Positions 17,181-26,461 of a stretch of DNA of 64,000 nt are shown one piece after another; within the stretch, counting starts at the first letter, position 1, and each line of letters opens with the position of its first letter. The translations under genes and the position numbers were made by a program. Source of the DNA: Calditrichia bacterium (GTDB taxonomy: Bacteria > Calditrichota > Calditrichia > Calditrichales > J004); assembly GCA_020635035.1 (NCBI GenBank), contig JACKAO010000006.1, forward strand, positions 62,001 through 126,000, read 5' to 3'. Under the pieces are notes generated by a model. The model saw nothing but the letters and a program-made list of their open reading frames with translations. It was not told the origin of the DNA and did not search any database.

Positions 17181-18125
17181 ATGATTAAAAATAAATTGTT
17201 AAGCTTTTTGAAAATAGGTATATTCCCGGCTCTGTTTTTTGTTCTTTGTTATAGCAATATCTATGCAAAAAAAGCCCAATTTGTGTATGATAAAAAGTAC
17301 AATTTTTTGTATGAAGATTCTGATAGTTTACTGGTTAAAAATCTGATTGAAAAAATCCGGAAGCCGCTCTCTGAAATCGAGAATTTTTTTGATTTGAGAA
17401 CACAGGCAGTTACAAATATTTATTTGACCAGGTCTGAGTCAGAATTTCAATCGTATGCACAAACCGGATTTCCTGAGTGGTCACAGGCAGTTGCACTTCT
17501 GCAGCAAAAGACAATTATTCTGCGGATTGCAAATGGTGATGAATTAAACAGGGTGCCACAGGTTTTACTCCATGAGCTGGTCCATATCATTCTTGGAATA
17601 AAATTTCCTGATCTTGATATTCCAACATGGATCCACGAAGGCATAGCTCAAAAATTGAGTAATGAAAGCTTGAACATGGATGAACAGGTGCTGATTGCGA
17701 ATGCGTTGTTTAGTGATCGGTTATACGCATTAGCTGATCTTGATTCAATGTTAAGTTTTTCCAGCGTTAAGGCAAGGACAGGGTATGCATTATCACGATC
17801 CGCGATTGATTTCTTTTTGGATCGTTATACAAAAAAAGATCTTTTGGATATTTTAAGCCAACTGCATCGAAAAAAATCTATGGATCAGGCTTTCAGTGAA
17901 GTTACCGGTCGAGATTTTGTTGATTTCCAGGTGGGTTGGTTTGCTTATATTGATGAGAAGTATAAGTGGATGATTTTATTAAATACATCCAATCTTATAT
18001 GGCTTATTTTCATAATTTTGATTGTTTTAGCGTATATTCGTGTAAAATTAAAAAATAAAAAAACTATTCGCTCATGGCCTGAACAGGGCATTGATGACAT
18101 AGACAAACAAGTTAACCATTTTTAG
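17181..18125 (+). CDS. Membrane-anchored peptidase MA-like metallopeptidase
   Basis: 314 residues. A signal peptide (about residues 1-29), a gluzincin-type zinc site HELVH (His131, Glu132, His135) and a third ligand in WIHEGIA (Glu153), then a C-terminal membrane segment (about 265-290) with a basic cytoplasmic tail. The catalytic part would therefore sit in the periplasm. The pattern is that of peptidase MA family (DUF2268/M61-like) proteins. Substrate unknown. The next gene, for arginine decarboxylase, starts only 10 bases later, but a functional link is not obvious. Confidence 0.75.
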   Translation: MIKNKLLSFLKIGIFPALFFVLCYSNIYAKKAQFVYDKKYNFLYEDSDSLLVKNLIEKIRKPLSEIENFFDLRTQAVTNIYLTRSESEFQSYAQTGFPEWSQAVALLQQKTIILRIANGDELNRVPQVLLHELVHIILGIKFPDLDIPTWIHEGIAQKLSNESLNMDEQVLIANALFSDRLYALADLDSMLSFSSVKARTGYALSRSAIDFFLDRYTKKDLLDILSQLHRKKSMDQAFSEVTGRDFVDFQVGWFAYIDEKYKWMILLNTSNLIWLIFIILIVLAYIRVKLKNKKTIRSWPEQGIDDIDKQVNHF

Positions 18126-18135
18126 GAGATTTAGA

Positions 18136-18681
18136 ATGTATGTACCTAAAAAAATCTTTTTTACCAAAGGAATTGGTATCCATCGCGAAAAGTTAACCAG
18201 TTTTGAAATGGCTTTAAGGAATGCAGGAATTGCACCTTATAACCTTGTTATGGTTTCCAGTATTTATCCCGCGGGTTGTCAGGTAGTCGAAGCTGAACCC
18301 GGATTGCAAGAACTGACACCGGGACAGATTGTACATGCTGTTTTAAGTAAATCGGAAACAAATGAACCGAACAGAATGATTAGTGCTTCAATAGGAATCG
18401 CGCGGCCAAAAGATGAAAAGTTATATGGTTATCTGAGTGAACATCATTCTTATGGCGAAACTGCTGAGCAATCCGGTAACTACGCAGAAGATTTAGCTGC
18501 AGAGATGCTTTCAACAATACTTGGTGTAGAATTTGACCCGGATTCATCCTGGGATGAAAAAAGGCAGATCTGGACAATCTCTGACAAAATAGTTGAATCA
18601 AGAAATATAACTGCTGCCGCTACAGGTGACATGACCGGAAAATGGACGACGGTTCTTACTGCTGCAGTTCTGATACCTTAA
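18136..18681 (+). CDS. pdaD: Pyruvoyl-dependent arginine decarboxylase
   Basis: 181 residues. The enzyme converts arginine to agmatine and CO2. It is made as a proenzyme that cuts itself between two serines to leave a pyruvoyl group; the Ser41-Ser42 pair in VMVSSIYPAGC matches that site. Other family features are GIGIHREKL near the start, the ASIGIARP stretch, and an acidic E in YAEDLAAEML. AGGAG lies nine bases before the ATG. Agmatinase follows 15 bases later, giving a two-step arginine to putrescine route. The family is common in archaea, chlamydiae and some FCB bacteria. Confidence 0.9.
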   Translation: MYVPKKIFFTKGIGIHREKLTSFEMALRNAGIAPYNLVMVSSIYPAGCQVVEAEPGLQELTPGQIVHAVLSKSETNEPNRMISASIGIARPKDEKLYGYLSEHHSYGETAEQSGNYAEDLAAEMLSTILGVEFDPDSSWDEKRQIWTISDKIVESRNITAAATGDMTGKWTTVLTAAVLIP

Positions 18682-18696
18682 CAGAAGAACTAAAAT

Positions 18697-19548
18697 ATGA
18701 GCAATAACTTTCTTGGTATTGAAGAAGAATTTTCATCTATAGAAAATTCACAGGTTGTTATTATCCCTGTTCCGTATGAAACAAGCACCAGTTACATGGG
18801 GGGTACAAAAGAAGGCCCGCAGGCAATAATTGATGCGTCTGCATATGTTGAACTCTATGATGAAGAAATTGAGAAAGAATCCTACAGAAAAGGTATTCAT
18901 ACGGTACCGGCAATTAAATTTGTAAATGATGTAAATAAAGATTTTGAATCAATAACAAAAACATTCTCAGCCTATCTTGAAATGGGTAAATTTCCAATTG
19001 GCTTAGGCGGAGAACATTCTATTTCTTTTCCAATTTTTAAAGCATTTCAGCAAAAGTTTGACAACTTATCTGTTTTACAGCTTGATGCGCATTCGGATCT
19101 TAGAGAAAGTTATGAAGATTCTATTTTTTCACACGCTTGTGTGATGAAAAGAATTTATGGAATGAATACAAATATTGTTCAGGTTGGTATCCGTTCGCAA
19201 TGTATTGAAGAAGCAGATTTTATAAAGAAGAATAATATTAATACCATTTATGCGCATGTGTTAAAAAATGAAGGTTTCTATTCTTCAATAATTGATAAAC
19301 TAACTGACAATGTTTTTATAACCATTGATGTGGATTATTTTGATCCATCCGTAATACCATCAACAGGTACACCTGAGCCCGGTGGGTTTTTTTGGGATGA
19401 AACAATGGTTTTTCTGAAAAAAGTGTTTGCCCAAAAAAATGTTGTTGGTTTTGATGTTGTCGAACTTAGCCCGCTTAAGGGGTTGGTACATCCGGATTTC
19501 ACAATTGCGAAAATGATATACAAATTAATTGGTCACAAGTTTTATTAA
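18697..19548 (+). CDS. speB: Agmatinase (ureohydrolase family)
   Basis: 283 residues, the usual length. It hydrolyses agmatine to putrescine and urea with a two-manganese centre. The metal-ligand motifs are complete: GGEHS (His), LDAHSD with DAHxD, SHACVMKRI, and TIDVDYFDPSVIPSTGTPEP; the last includes the Glu used in catalysis. A specificity for agmatine over arginine or guanidinobutyrate is supported by its place directly behind arginine decarboxylase. Confidence 0.9.
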   Translation: MSNNFLGIEEEFSSIENSQVVIIPVPYETSTSYMGGTKEGPQAIIDASAYVELYDEEIEKESYRKGIHTVPAIKFVNDVNKDFESITKTFSAYLEMGKFPIGLGGEHSISFPIFKAFQQKFDNLSVLQLDAHSDLRESYEDSIFSHACVMKRIYGMNTNIVQVGIRSQCIEEADFIKKNNINTIYAHVLKNEGFYSSIIDKLTDNVFITIDVDYFDPSVIPSTGTPEPGGFFWDETMVFLKKVFAQKNVVGFDVVELSPLKGLVHPDFTIAKMIYKLIGHKFY

Positions 19549-19563
19549 CAGAAGCAGGAATTA

Positions 19564-21690
19564 ATGGCAAAGGTTAAGTTTGTTTTTGGCATTCATAATC
19601 ATCAACCCATCGGAAATTTTGACTTTGTTTTTGAAGACGCCTATCAAAAATCGTACTTACCGTTTTTAAAAATTCTGGAAAAACATCCAAAAATACGTAT
19701 CTCTATTCATTTTACAGGAATTTTACTTGATTGGTTAGAAATTCATCATCCTGAATTACTGCAGCTGGTTAAAAAGCTGCGGGATAATAATCAGCTGGAG
19801 ATAATGAGCGGTGGATACTATGAGCCGATTATTTCTGTAATTCCTATGCAGGATCGGATTGGACAAATACAAAAACTAACAAACCGTGTTAAAGACCTTT
19901 TTGATTATGATGCCAGCGGTATGTGGCTGGCTGAAAGAGTTTGGGAACCAACATTGCCAACGGCGCTTAAAGCAGCGGGTATAAAATATACTGTTGTTGA
20001 TGATACGCATTTCAAATATGCGGGTCTTAAACCTGAAGAACTTGATGGGTACTTTGTATCGGAAGATCTTGGAAACACCGTTTTTGTCTTTCCGATCAGC
20101 AAAAATCTGCGCTATACAATTCCATTTCAGGATCCGCAGGAAACGATTAAGTTGTTGAAAAATTATGTTTCGGAAACTGGCGATAAGGTTATTGTTTTTG
20201 CTGATGACGGTGAAAAATTTGGTGTCTGGCCGGATACCTATAAACACGTTTATGAAAACGGCTGGCTGGATAGTTTTTTTACCGCATTGGAAAACAATCT
20301 TGACTGGATAGAAATGGTAACATTTGATGAAGTTATTGAGCAGCTTAAACCAAAATCAAATATTTACCTTCCTACAGCATCCTATGCGGAAATGATGCAT
20401 TGGTCTTTATTTAAGGACACCTTCAAAGCTTTTGAAAAATTTGAGCATTATCTTCAGGATCAAAATATGTATGATGACGTCGGTTTGTTCGTTCGCGGCG
20501 GCTTCTGGCGAAATTTTATGTCCAAATACCCTGAAATAAATATCATGCATAAAAAGATGTTGCGGATCAGCGATAAGATGGCGCAACTCAAGGATACTAA
20601 AGGTCTTGAAACTGCTTTTGATGCTTTGTACGCAGGACAATGTAATTGCCCCTATTGGCACGGAGTATTTGGCGGTTTGTATCTAAGCCATTTAAGGCAT
20701 GCAATATTCAGCAATCTCATTCATGCAGAAAAAGTTGTAAGCAAAAAATATCCTGAGATTCTTTCAGAGTTTGAAATATCAGATTTTGACCGTGATGGCA
20801 GGGATGAAATTTTGGTCGAAACCAAAGTTCATGATGCTTATTTTAAACCTTATGCAGGCGGCTCGATGTTTGAATATGATTTTAAAGCATCCGAAAAAAA
20901 CTTGCTGGATACAATGACTCGCCGTGAAGAAGGTTACCATGAGAAGCTGCATCATGCACAAATAGCCGGGGAGCAAAATAATTCCGGGGCTGCAAGCATT
21001 CACGACCTTGTAATAGCGAAAGAACCAGGGTTAGAAAAGTACCTGATCTATGATAAATATGAGAGAAAATCCTTTGTTGATCACTTTCTGGATTTCGACA
21101 TAACCCCTGAAAAATTTCACAGAAATGATTACACTGAGCGTGGTGATTTTGTAAATGGTGTATACACTCTTGAAAATAAAAGTATTAGCAAAGAGCATAT
21201 TACATTCACATTGCAAAAAGATGGCACTCTCCATCTGGATGATAATAAAAATCCTGTTCGTCTTAAAAAAACATTTAAAATTTCTCGCGCAAAAGAACTC
21301 ATTGAAACTGAATATGAGATAGTGAACTTATCTGCGGAAGAACTGAATTTCCGGTTTGCGATAGAATTTAACTTTGGCTTGCAGGCAGGGCATGCGGATG
21401 ACAGGTATTATTATACTGATAAAGGCCGTCTTGAGAATTCTTTCCTTGATTCAATGGGAATTGTCAATGACAGTGAATTTATTGGAATGAAAGATGAATA
21501 TATGAAAATTGATATTCAGCTTGGGTCAAGCGAAGTGGGTTCTATTTGGCGTATACCTGTGGAAACAATTTCACTTTCAGAAGCCGGGTTTGAGAGAGTA
21601 TACCAAAGTTCGTGTATTTTGCTTATAAAGGATTTTAAACTTAAGGACAAGGTTAGCTTTAAAATTGATCATAAAGTGGATTCCTTTTAA
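19564..21690 (+). CDS. GH57 alpha-glucanotransferase/amylase
   Basis: 708 residues. The five GH57 regions are present: HNHQP (residue about 11), GGYYEP, WLAERVWEP with the nucleophile Glu124, DDGEKFGVWP with the acid/base Asp214, and the ASYAEMMHW stretch. The numbering closely follows the 4-alpha-glucanotransferase of Thermococcus litoralis (Glu123, Asp214). The C-terminal half (about 390-708) is the beta-rich domain of that subfamily. It would shorten or transfer alpha-1,4-glucan chains in the cytoplasm, as no signal peptide is present. It may share the transcript with the S41 protease that follows with no gap. Confidence 0.88.
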   Translation: MAKVKFVFGIHNHQPIGNFDFVFEDAYQKSYLPFLKILEKHPKIRISIHFTGILLDWLEIHHPELLQLVKKLRDNNQLEIMSGGYYEPIISVIPMQDRIGQIQKLTNRVKDLFDYDASGMWLAERVWEPTLPTALKAAGIKYTVVDDTHFKYAGLKPEELDGYFVSEDLGNTVFVFPISKNLRYTIPFQDPQETIKLLKNYVSETGDKVIVFADDGEKFGVWPDTYKHVYENGWLDSFFTALENNLDWIEMVTFDEVIEQLKPKSNIYLPTASYAEMMHWSLFKDTFKAFEKFEHYLQDQNMYDDVGLFVRGGFWRNFMSKYPEINIMHKKMLRISDKMAQLKDTKGLETAFDALYAGQCNCPYWHGVFGGLYLSHLRHAIFSNLIHAEKVVSKKYPEILSEFEISDFDRDGRDEILVETKVHDAYFKPYAGGSMFEYDFKASEKNLLDTMTRREEGYHEKLHHAQIAGEQNNSGAASIHDLVIAKEPGLEKYLIYDKYERKSFVDHFLDFDITPEKFHRNDYTERGDFVNGVYTLENKSISKEHITFTLQKDGTLHLDDNKNPVRLKKTFKISRAKELIETEYEIVNLSAEELNFRFAIEFNFGLQAGHADDRYYYTDKGRLENSFLDSMGIVNDSEFIGMKDEYMKIDIQLGSSEVGSIWRIPVETISLSEAGFERVYQSSCILLIKDFKLKDKVSFKIDHKVDSF

Positions 21691-23313
21691 ATGAAGAGAA
21701 GTACAATTGTTGCCGGTACCGCACTTATTTTTGTATTAATAATTTTTTATTATTCTCAGACAGGAGTTTTTTTTTATATAGGGAACCTGAACTCTGAAGA
21801 AAGAGAAAATATTCAGAAGCTCCGTGAAGTTATTTCCCTTACCAAAAATTACTATGTGGATAAAGTAGATTGGAACGAAGCAACAGAACAAGCAATAAAT
21901 GGTATGCTCCACTCACTTGACCCGCATTCAGTGTATTTTAATCCCGAAGAAGCAGAATTGAATGATGAAAGTTTCGATGGAAAATACCAGGGCATTGGTA
22001 TCCAATACGATGTAATTGAAGGCTATATAAATGTTATTTCTGTTATACCGGACTCGCCATCGGAAAAAGCCGGTGTTTATGCAGGTGATGTAATAGTGAG
22101 TATAGATGGAGAATCTGCTTTTGGTATCCGAAACGCAGAGGTCCCTAAAAAGCTTAAAGGATTGAAAGGAACCAAAGTAAATATTGGCATTAAGAGAAGT
22201 GGCGTTGATGAAGAACTAAAATTTGATATTGTGCGTGATGAAGTACCGATTTTTACAATAAATACATCCTTTATGGCTAATGATTCAACTGGGTATATCT
22301 GGTTAAATAAATTTATGAGCATTACCGCGGATAAGCTTGAAAGTGAGTTAATCCGAATGGAAAAACTTGGGATGAAACAGCTTATAATTGATCTCCGGAA
22401 CAACGGTGGTGGGTTTCTTGCACAAGCAGTCCGGGTTGTTGGTAAGTTTATTTCAGGGCATCAGAAAGTTGTTTATACAAAAGGCAGGATAAAAGAATTC
22501 AGTAATGAACAATATACGGACGATTATGGAAAATCCATCGATCGGGATTACCCTTTGATCCTGTTGATAAATCAATCAAGTGCAAGTGCATCCGAAATTG
22601 TAGCCGGTGCATTGCAGGATTATGATCGGGCATTGATTGTAGGTGAAAGAAGCTTTGGAAAAGGATTAGTTCAGAATGAATTTTCGCTGAATGATGATTC
22701 CCGTTTAAGGTTAACAATATCAAAATATTACACGCCGAGTGGCAGATTAATTCAGCGCCCCTATAAAAACAAAAGTTTAACGGAGTATTATGATTTGGAT
22801 AATTTTGATTTAGATTCGTTAAACCGGGAACCGGAATATGATTCTACTCAGGTGTATTATACAAAAAATGGCCGCAAGGTATATGGTGGTGGTGGCATTA
22901 AACCAGATGTAGAAATTCCTTATGAAGATTATTCCAAATCGCCTCAATTAACCCGGAAACTTTTTGAAAAAAGATTGTTTTTTGAAGTTGCATCCGAATT
23001 TTCTTCTGAACATAAATATTTTAAGGATCATTTTGATGACTTCCTTACTTATAAAATTAAAGAAAAATGGTTCACGCGATTGAAAAATGCCGCGATTGAA
23101 AAAAATATTGATTTTCACAATGATTTGTGGGAACAGGATCGTGCATATATTGAAAATAGATTAAAAGCAGAAATTGCCCGCAATATTTGGTCACAAAATG
23201 AATTCTACAGGATAATGCTTCAGTACGATAATCAATTTGATTCAGCCCTTGGTTTATTTGACGAAGCAAGAAAAATACAGCAGTCAATAAGGCATATAGA
23301 AGCCAAAAATTAG
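21691..23313 (+). CDS. S41 C-terminal processing peptidase (CtpA/Prc type)
   Basis: 540 residues. An N-terminal membrane segment (about residues 7-30) anchors the enzyme with its bulk in the periplasm. A PDZ domain (about 95-185, KYQGIGIQY and GVYAGDVIVSIDG) precedes the protease core; the catalytic Ser lies in SSASASEIVAGAL (about 296-300) and Lys324 in FGKGLVQ, the usual Ser-Lys pair. The last 150 residues are an extra helical tail of unknown use. Such proteases trim C-termini of envelope proteins and affect cell-wall enzymes. ATG follows the GH57 stop directly. Confidence 0.9.
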   Translation: MKRSTIVAGTALIFVLIIFYYSQTGVFFYIGNLNSEERENIQKLREVISLTKNYYVDKVDWNEATEQAINGMLHSLDPHSVYFNPEEAELNDESFDGKYQGIGIQYDVIEGYINVISVIPDSPSEKAGVYAGDVIVSIDGESAFGIRNAEVPKKLKGLKGTKVNIGIKRSGVDEELKFDIVRDEVPIFTINTSFMANDSTGYIWLNKFMSITADKLESELIRMEKLGMKQLIIDLRNNGGGFLAQAVRVVGKFISGHQKVVYTKGRIKEFSNEQYTDDYGKSIDRDYPLILLINQSSASASEIVAGALQDYDRALIVGERSFGKGLVQNEFSLNDDSRLRLTISKYYTPSGRLIQRPYKNKSLTEYYDLDNFDLDSLNREPEYDSTQVYYTKNGRKVYGGGGIKPDVEIPYEDYSKSPQLTRKLFEKRLFFEVASEFSSEHKYFKDHFDDFLTYKIKEKWFTRLKNAAIEKNIDFHNDLWEQDRAYIENRLKAEIARNIWSQNEFYRIMLQYDNQFDSALGLFDEARKIQQSIRHIEAKN

Positions 23314-23314
23314 A

Positions 23315-23343
23315 TTGACTTTAAATAGCGAAAATAGTATACT
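23315..23343 (+). promoter_or_regulatory. Sigma-70 type promoter of the ExbB-TonB operon
   Basis: -35 TTGACT (23315-23320), a 17-base spacer and -10 TATACT (23338-23343). It lies 72 bases before the exbB-like ATG, leaving a leader of about 65 bases with an AGGAG site. Confidence 0.75.
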
Positions 23344-23415
23344 AAAAAACAAAAAAAACAAACAACTCACCTAAAGAACTGTAATTATCAACTAAAATTT
23401 ATAGGAGTTTTTGGT

Positions 23416-24039
23416 ATGGGAGGATTGGTCGAGCTTTTCAATGATGGCGGAAATTTTATGTGGCCAATATTAGTGTTACTTGTTGTTGGTTTGGCATTCG
23501 TAATTGAACGTTTTGTTACTTTAACAAGAGCATCAGTAAATACACGTAAATTTTTAGCACGCTTGCATTCAGCATTGCACGAAGGCGGTATCGAAGGTGC
23601 TGCAGCTGAATGTGAAAAAACACCTGGTCCTGTTGCATCTATTTTGCATGCAGGATTGTCAAGAGCAGATAAAGGATTGCAAAATGTTGAAAAGGCAATA
23701 ACAAATGCCGGTTCAATAGAAATGGCTTTCCTTGAAAGAGGTATGGCAGTACTTTCAACTGTAATTGTACTTGCGCCGATGCTTGGATTTACCGGAACGG
23801 TTTGGGGGATGATCGCCGCTTTCGATGCTATCAAAACAAAAAATGATATTTCACCTGCAGTAGTTGCCGGTGGTATTTCTCAGGCATTGTTAACAACACT
23901 TTTTGGGTTGGTTGTTGCTATGCTTATCCAGGTTTTCTTTAACTATTTTACATCCAAAATTGATAAACTTATTATTGATATGGAAGAAAGTTCTGTAGAA
24001 TTGATGGATGCTTTGGTTGATCTGGAAGAAAAAAAATAA
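23416..24039 (+). CDS. exbB: ExbB/TolQ/MotA-family proton channel protein
   Basis: 207 residues with three membrane segments (about 15-35, 115-140 and 155-180). The conserved MotA/TolQ/ExbB core reads APMLGFTGTVWGMIAAF followed by GISQALLTTLFGLVVA, the part that forms the proton-driven pentamer. Together with ExbD and TonB it would drive uptake through TonB-dependent outer-membrane receptors. A near-consensus promoter stands upstream, and the following three genes are spaced 0-16 bases apart. Confidence 0.9.
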   Translation: MGGLVELFNDGGNFMWPILVLLVVGLAFVIERFVTLTRASVNTRKFLARLHSALHEGGIEGAAAECEKTPGPVASILHAGLSRADKGLQNVEKAITNAGSIEMAFLERGMAVLSTVIVLAPMLGFTGTVWGMIAAFDAIKTKNDISPAVVAGGISQALLTTLFGLVVAMLIQVFFNYFTSKIDKLIIDMEESSVELMDALVDLEEKK

Positions 24040-24055
24040 ATAACCGGGATATATT

Positions 24056-24463
24056 ATGATCATTGGCAAGAAAAAAGAAAAAGATGTTGAAATACCATCC
24101 GCATCATTAGCAGATATAGTATTCCTGCTTTTGATTTTTTTCCTGGTAACAACATCGATTGATACTGAGAAAGGTTTAGACCTTGTGTTGCCGCCCCCGG
24201 GAGATACTGAAATAAAAATCCCTAAGAAAAATATTGCAAACCTGTTCATAAATGCCAGTGGCCAGGCGATGCTTGATAATGAAGTAATAGAAGTTCGTGA
24301 AATATCTAAAATTATTAAAGATAAATTGTTTGAAAACCCACTTCTTATTGTTTCATTAAAAACACACAAGGATTCAGAATATGATGTTTACATCAAAGTA
24401 CTGGATCAGTTAAAAAAGGCGGATGCAAAGAGAATTTCACTGGCTGAACCCGATGAAGAATAA
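24056..24463 (+). CDS. exbD: ExbD/TolR-family protein, first copy
   Basis: 135 residues. A short cytoplasmic start with IPSASLADIVFLLLIFFLV contains the conserved Asp of the membrane segment (about residue 22) that carries the proton; the rest is the periplasmic ExbD domain. It pairs with the ExbB protein encoded 16 bases upstream. A second ExbD follows, so the complex probably has two different ExbD subunits. Confidence 0.9.
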   Translation: MIIGKKKEKDVEIPSASLADIVFLLLIFFLVTTSIDTEKGLDLVLPPPGDTEIKIPKKNIANLFINASGQAMLDNEVIEVREISKIIKDKLFENPLLIVSLKTHKDSEYDVYIKVLDQLKKADAKRISLAEPDEE

Positions 24464-24478
24464 CGAGGCATAAAGACA

Positions 24479-24898
24479 ATGCAATTTAAAAAGAAAAGTA
24501 AAATTAAATTAGCAATTCCTACTGCGTCCATGCCGGATATCATTTTCATGTTGTTAATATTTTTCATGGTTGCAACAGTAATGCGAACCTATTCAGGTTT
24601 AAAAGTAAAGTTACCTGATGCAGCAAAAATTCAGAAACTTGATGTTTCGAAACGCCACATCTCAACAATCTGGGTTGATAAAGATAACAACATTGTAATG
24701 GATGATATCACCGTAAAAGATGTGAAGAATCTTAGAAACCTTGCATATCAAAAACGAGTGGACGATCCTCAACTTGTCATTTCTTTAAAAGGGGATCAAT
24801 TAGCAAAGATGGGCGTTATTAATGATGTACATCAGGAGTTGCGTAAAGGAAGTGCTCTGAACGTAAATTATTCAGCAATGCCATCAGGAGAGTTTTAA
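24479..24898 (+). CDS. exbD: ExbD/TolR-family protein, second copy
   Basis: 139 residues. It has the same layout as the gene before it: IPTASMPDIIFMLLIFFMV with the membrane Asp (about residue 21), then a periplasmic domain. The two copies differ clearly, so they are not a recent duplication. One ExbB with two ExbD genes and TonB is seen in several FCB bacteria. Confidence 0.9.
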   Translation: MQFKKKSKIKLAIPTASMPDIIFMLLIFFMVATVMRTYSGLKVKLPDAAKIQKLDVSKRHISTIWVDKDNNIVMDDITVKDVKNLRNLAYQKRVDDPQLVISLKGDQLAKMGVINDVHQELRKGSALNVNYSAMPSGEF

Positions 24899-25528
24899 AT
24901 GAAGTCTATTGAAAAGACAGCAGACGCTGATTTAAGGCTAAAATATCAAAAAACACTGGAGTTATCAGCGGCAGTAGCAGTGCTTTTATTAACAGTTTTG
25001 TTCTTTTCATTTCAAAAATATGAAGGATCAATTGTTCTGCCTGAACAACCAAAGCTTGTTATTGAAAGTATTGAGATTCCACCAACACAGCAATTCCAAA
25101 AACCGCCGCCACCATCCAGACCATCTATCCCCGTTGAATCTGAAGATGAAGATTTGCTGGATGACGTAACAATTGAAGAAACCGAAATTGATTTAGGTGA
25201 AGTTTTCGAGGCACCGCCTCCTCCTCCTGAAGAAGATGAAGTATTTGAATTTTTTGCAGTTTCAGAAAAACCGGTTTTAAAGCATAAGGAAACTCCAACT
25301 TATCCTGACCTTGCAAGAAGAGCAGGAATTGAAGGACGGGTTACAGTTATGGTTACTATTTCAGAAACTGGTGATGTTCTTGATGCTAAAATTTTAAAAT
25401 CTGTTCCAATGCTGGATGAAGCAGCACTTGTTGCCGCAAAAAAATGTAAATTTAAACCGGCTAAACAAAGAGACAGGTTTGTAAAAGTAAAAATGTCAAT
25501 TCCTTTTGATTTTAGATTAAAAGGTTAG
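24899..25528 (+). CDS. tonB: TonB-family energy transducer
   Basis: 209 residues. One membrane segment near the N-terminus (about 20-38), a proline- and acid-rich spacer (PPPPSRPS, then PPPPPEEDE) that spans the periplasm, and a C-terminal TonB domain (about 120-209) with TPTYPDLARRAGIEG, the VTVMVTISETG strand and the ending VKVKMSIPFDFRL. It passes the force of the ExbB/ExbD motor to outer-membrane receptors. It is the last gene of the operon, directly after exbD and before a terminator. Confidence 0.92.
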   Translation: MKSIEKTADADLRLKYQKTLELSAAVAVLLLTVLFFSFQKYEGSIVLPEQPKLVIESIEIPPTQQFQKPPPPSRPSIPVESEDEDLLDDVTIEETEIDLGEVFEAPPPPPEEDEVFEFFAVSEKPVLKHKETPTYPDLARRAGIEGRVTVMVTISETGDVLDAKILKSVPMLDEAALVAAKKCKFKPAKQRDRFVKVKMSIPFDFRLKG

Positions 25529-25535
25529 CTTTCCT

Positions 25536-25561
25536 AAGCCCCGATCCGGGGCTTTTTTTTT
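25536..25561 (+). terminator. Rho-independent terminator after tonB
   Basis: A perfect 8-bp stem AAGCCCCG / CGGGGCTT with a 3-base loop is followed by a T run. Confidence 0.9.
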
Positions 25562-25589
25562 CTCTTATAACATACTGTCAAGATTTCAG

Positions 25590-26459
25590 ATGAAGTATTC
25601 TCTTATAATTAATCCAAATTCTGGTAAAGACAGAAGTAAATTTGCGATTGTATCTCTAATAAAAAAATTTAATAAAGATGTTGATATTCTTTTTACTAAA
25701 CATCCGGGACATGCTGGTAAATTGGCTAAAAAATCAGCAAGTGAAAAAAAAGATATTGTAATTGCAGCAGGTGGGGATGGAACGATTAATGAGGTCGCAT
25801 CTGCCCTGTTACATACTAATACTTCTCTGGGAATTATTCCATTAGGTTCAGGTAATGGTTATGCCCGTTCGCTGGACATACCTTTAAAACCATACGATGC
25901 GATGAATGTTATTTTTAAAAAAAATAAAAGGTTAGTTGATGTTGGAGAGATTAATGAGAAATATTTTTTTGCTGTAGCAGGTGTTGGATTAGATGCATCA
26001 ATAGGTCAAAAATTTCAACAACATCATACCCGGGGTGCACTTCCATATTTTTATTTGGGGCTTAAATCTTATTTTGAATATGATTATCCAAAATTCAATC
26101 TAAAAATAAATGATGAAATATTTAATATAAATCCTACGCTTATAACAATAGCTAATGCTAAACAATTTGGTAATGGTGCCATAATTGCGCCGCAAGCAGA
26201 TATTCAGGATGGATTATTGGACATATGTATTCTTGAAAAAATGTCTATTATTCAGTCATTAGACACGGTTTTGAAGTTGTTTAATGGAAAAATAGAAAAG
26301 GCGGGGAGTTATAAATCATATAGATGTAACAAATTGGAAATTTCTTCAGAACATAGATTAAACTATCATATCGATGGTGAGCCATTTCAGACAGATGTAC
26401 CCTTAAAAATAGGAATAGCAAAAGAAGCTTTAAGTGTAATTTGTCCGACTAAGGATTAA
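25590..26459 (+). CDS. Diacylglycerol kinase family lipid kinase (YegS/DgkB-like)
   Basis: 289 residues. The catalytic domain has the family motifs: IINPNSGK at the start, GGDGTINEVAS (nucleotide binding, about residue 62) and PLGSGNGYARSLDIP (about 90). The C-terminal half carries QADIQDGLLDICIL. It would phosphorylate diacylglycerol or a related lipid for recycling into phospholipids; the exact lipid is not fixed by sequence. It ends 2 bases before the dNTPase gene. Confidence 0.88.
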   Translation: MKYSLIINPNSGKDRSKFAIVSLIKKFNKDVDILFTKHPGHAGKLAKKSASEKKDIVIAAGGDGTINEVASALLHTNTSLGIIPLGSGNGYARSLDIPLKPYDAMNVIFKKNKRLVDVGEINEKYFFAVAGVGLDASIGQKFQQHHTRGALPYFYLGLKSYFEYDYPKFNLKINDEIFNINPTLITIANAKQFGNGAIIAPQADIQDGLLDICILEKMSIIQSLDTVLKLFNGKIEKAGSYKSYRCNKLEISSEHRLNYHIDGEPFQTDVPLKIGIAKEALSVICPTKD

Positions 26460-26461
26460 AT

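Noticed and set aside
23388..23834. 148-codon antisense frame over exbB
   Set aside because: It mirrors the coding strand of a clear exbB gene and has no known motif or ribosome site.
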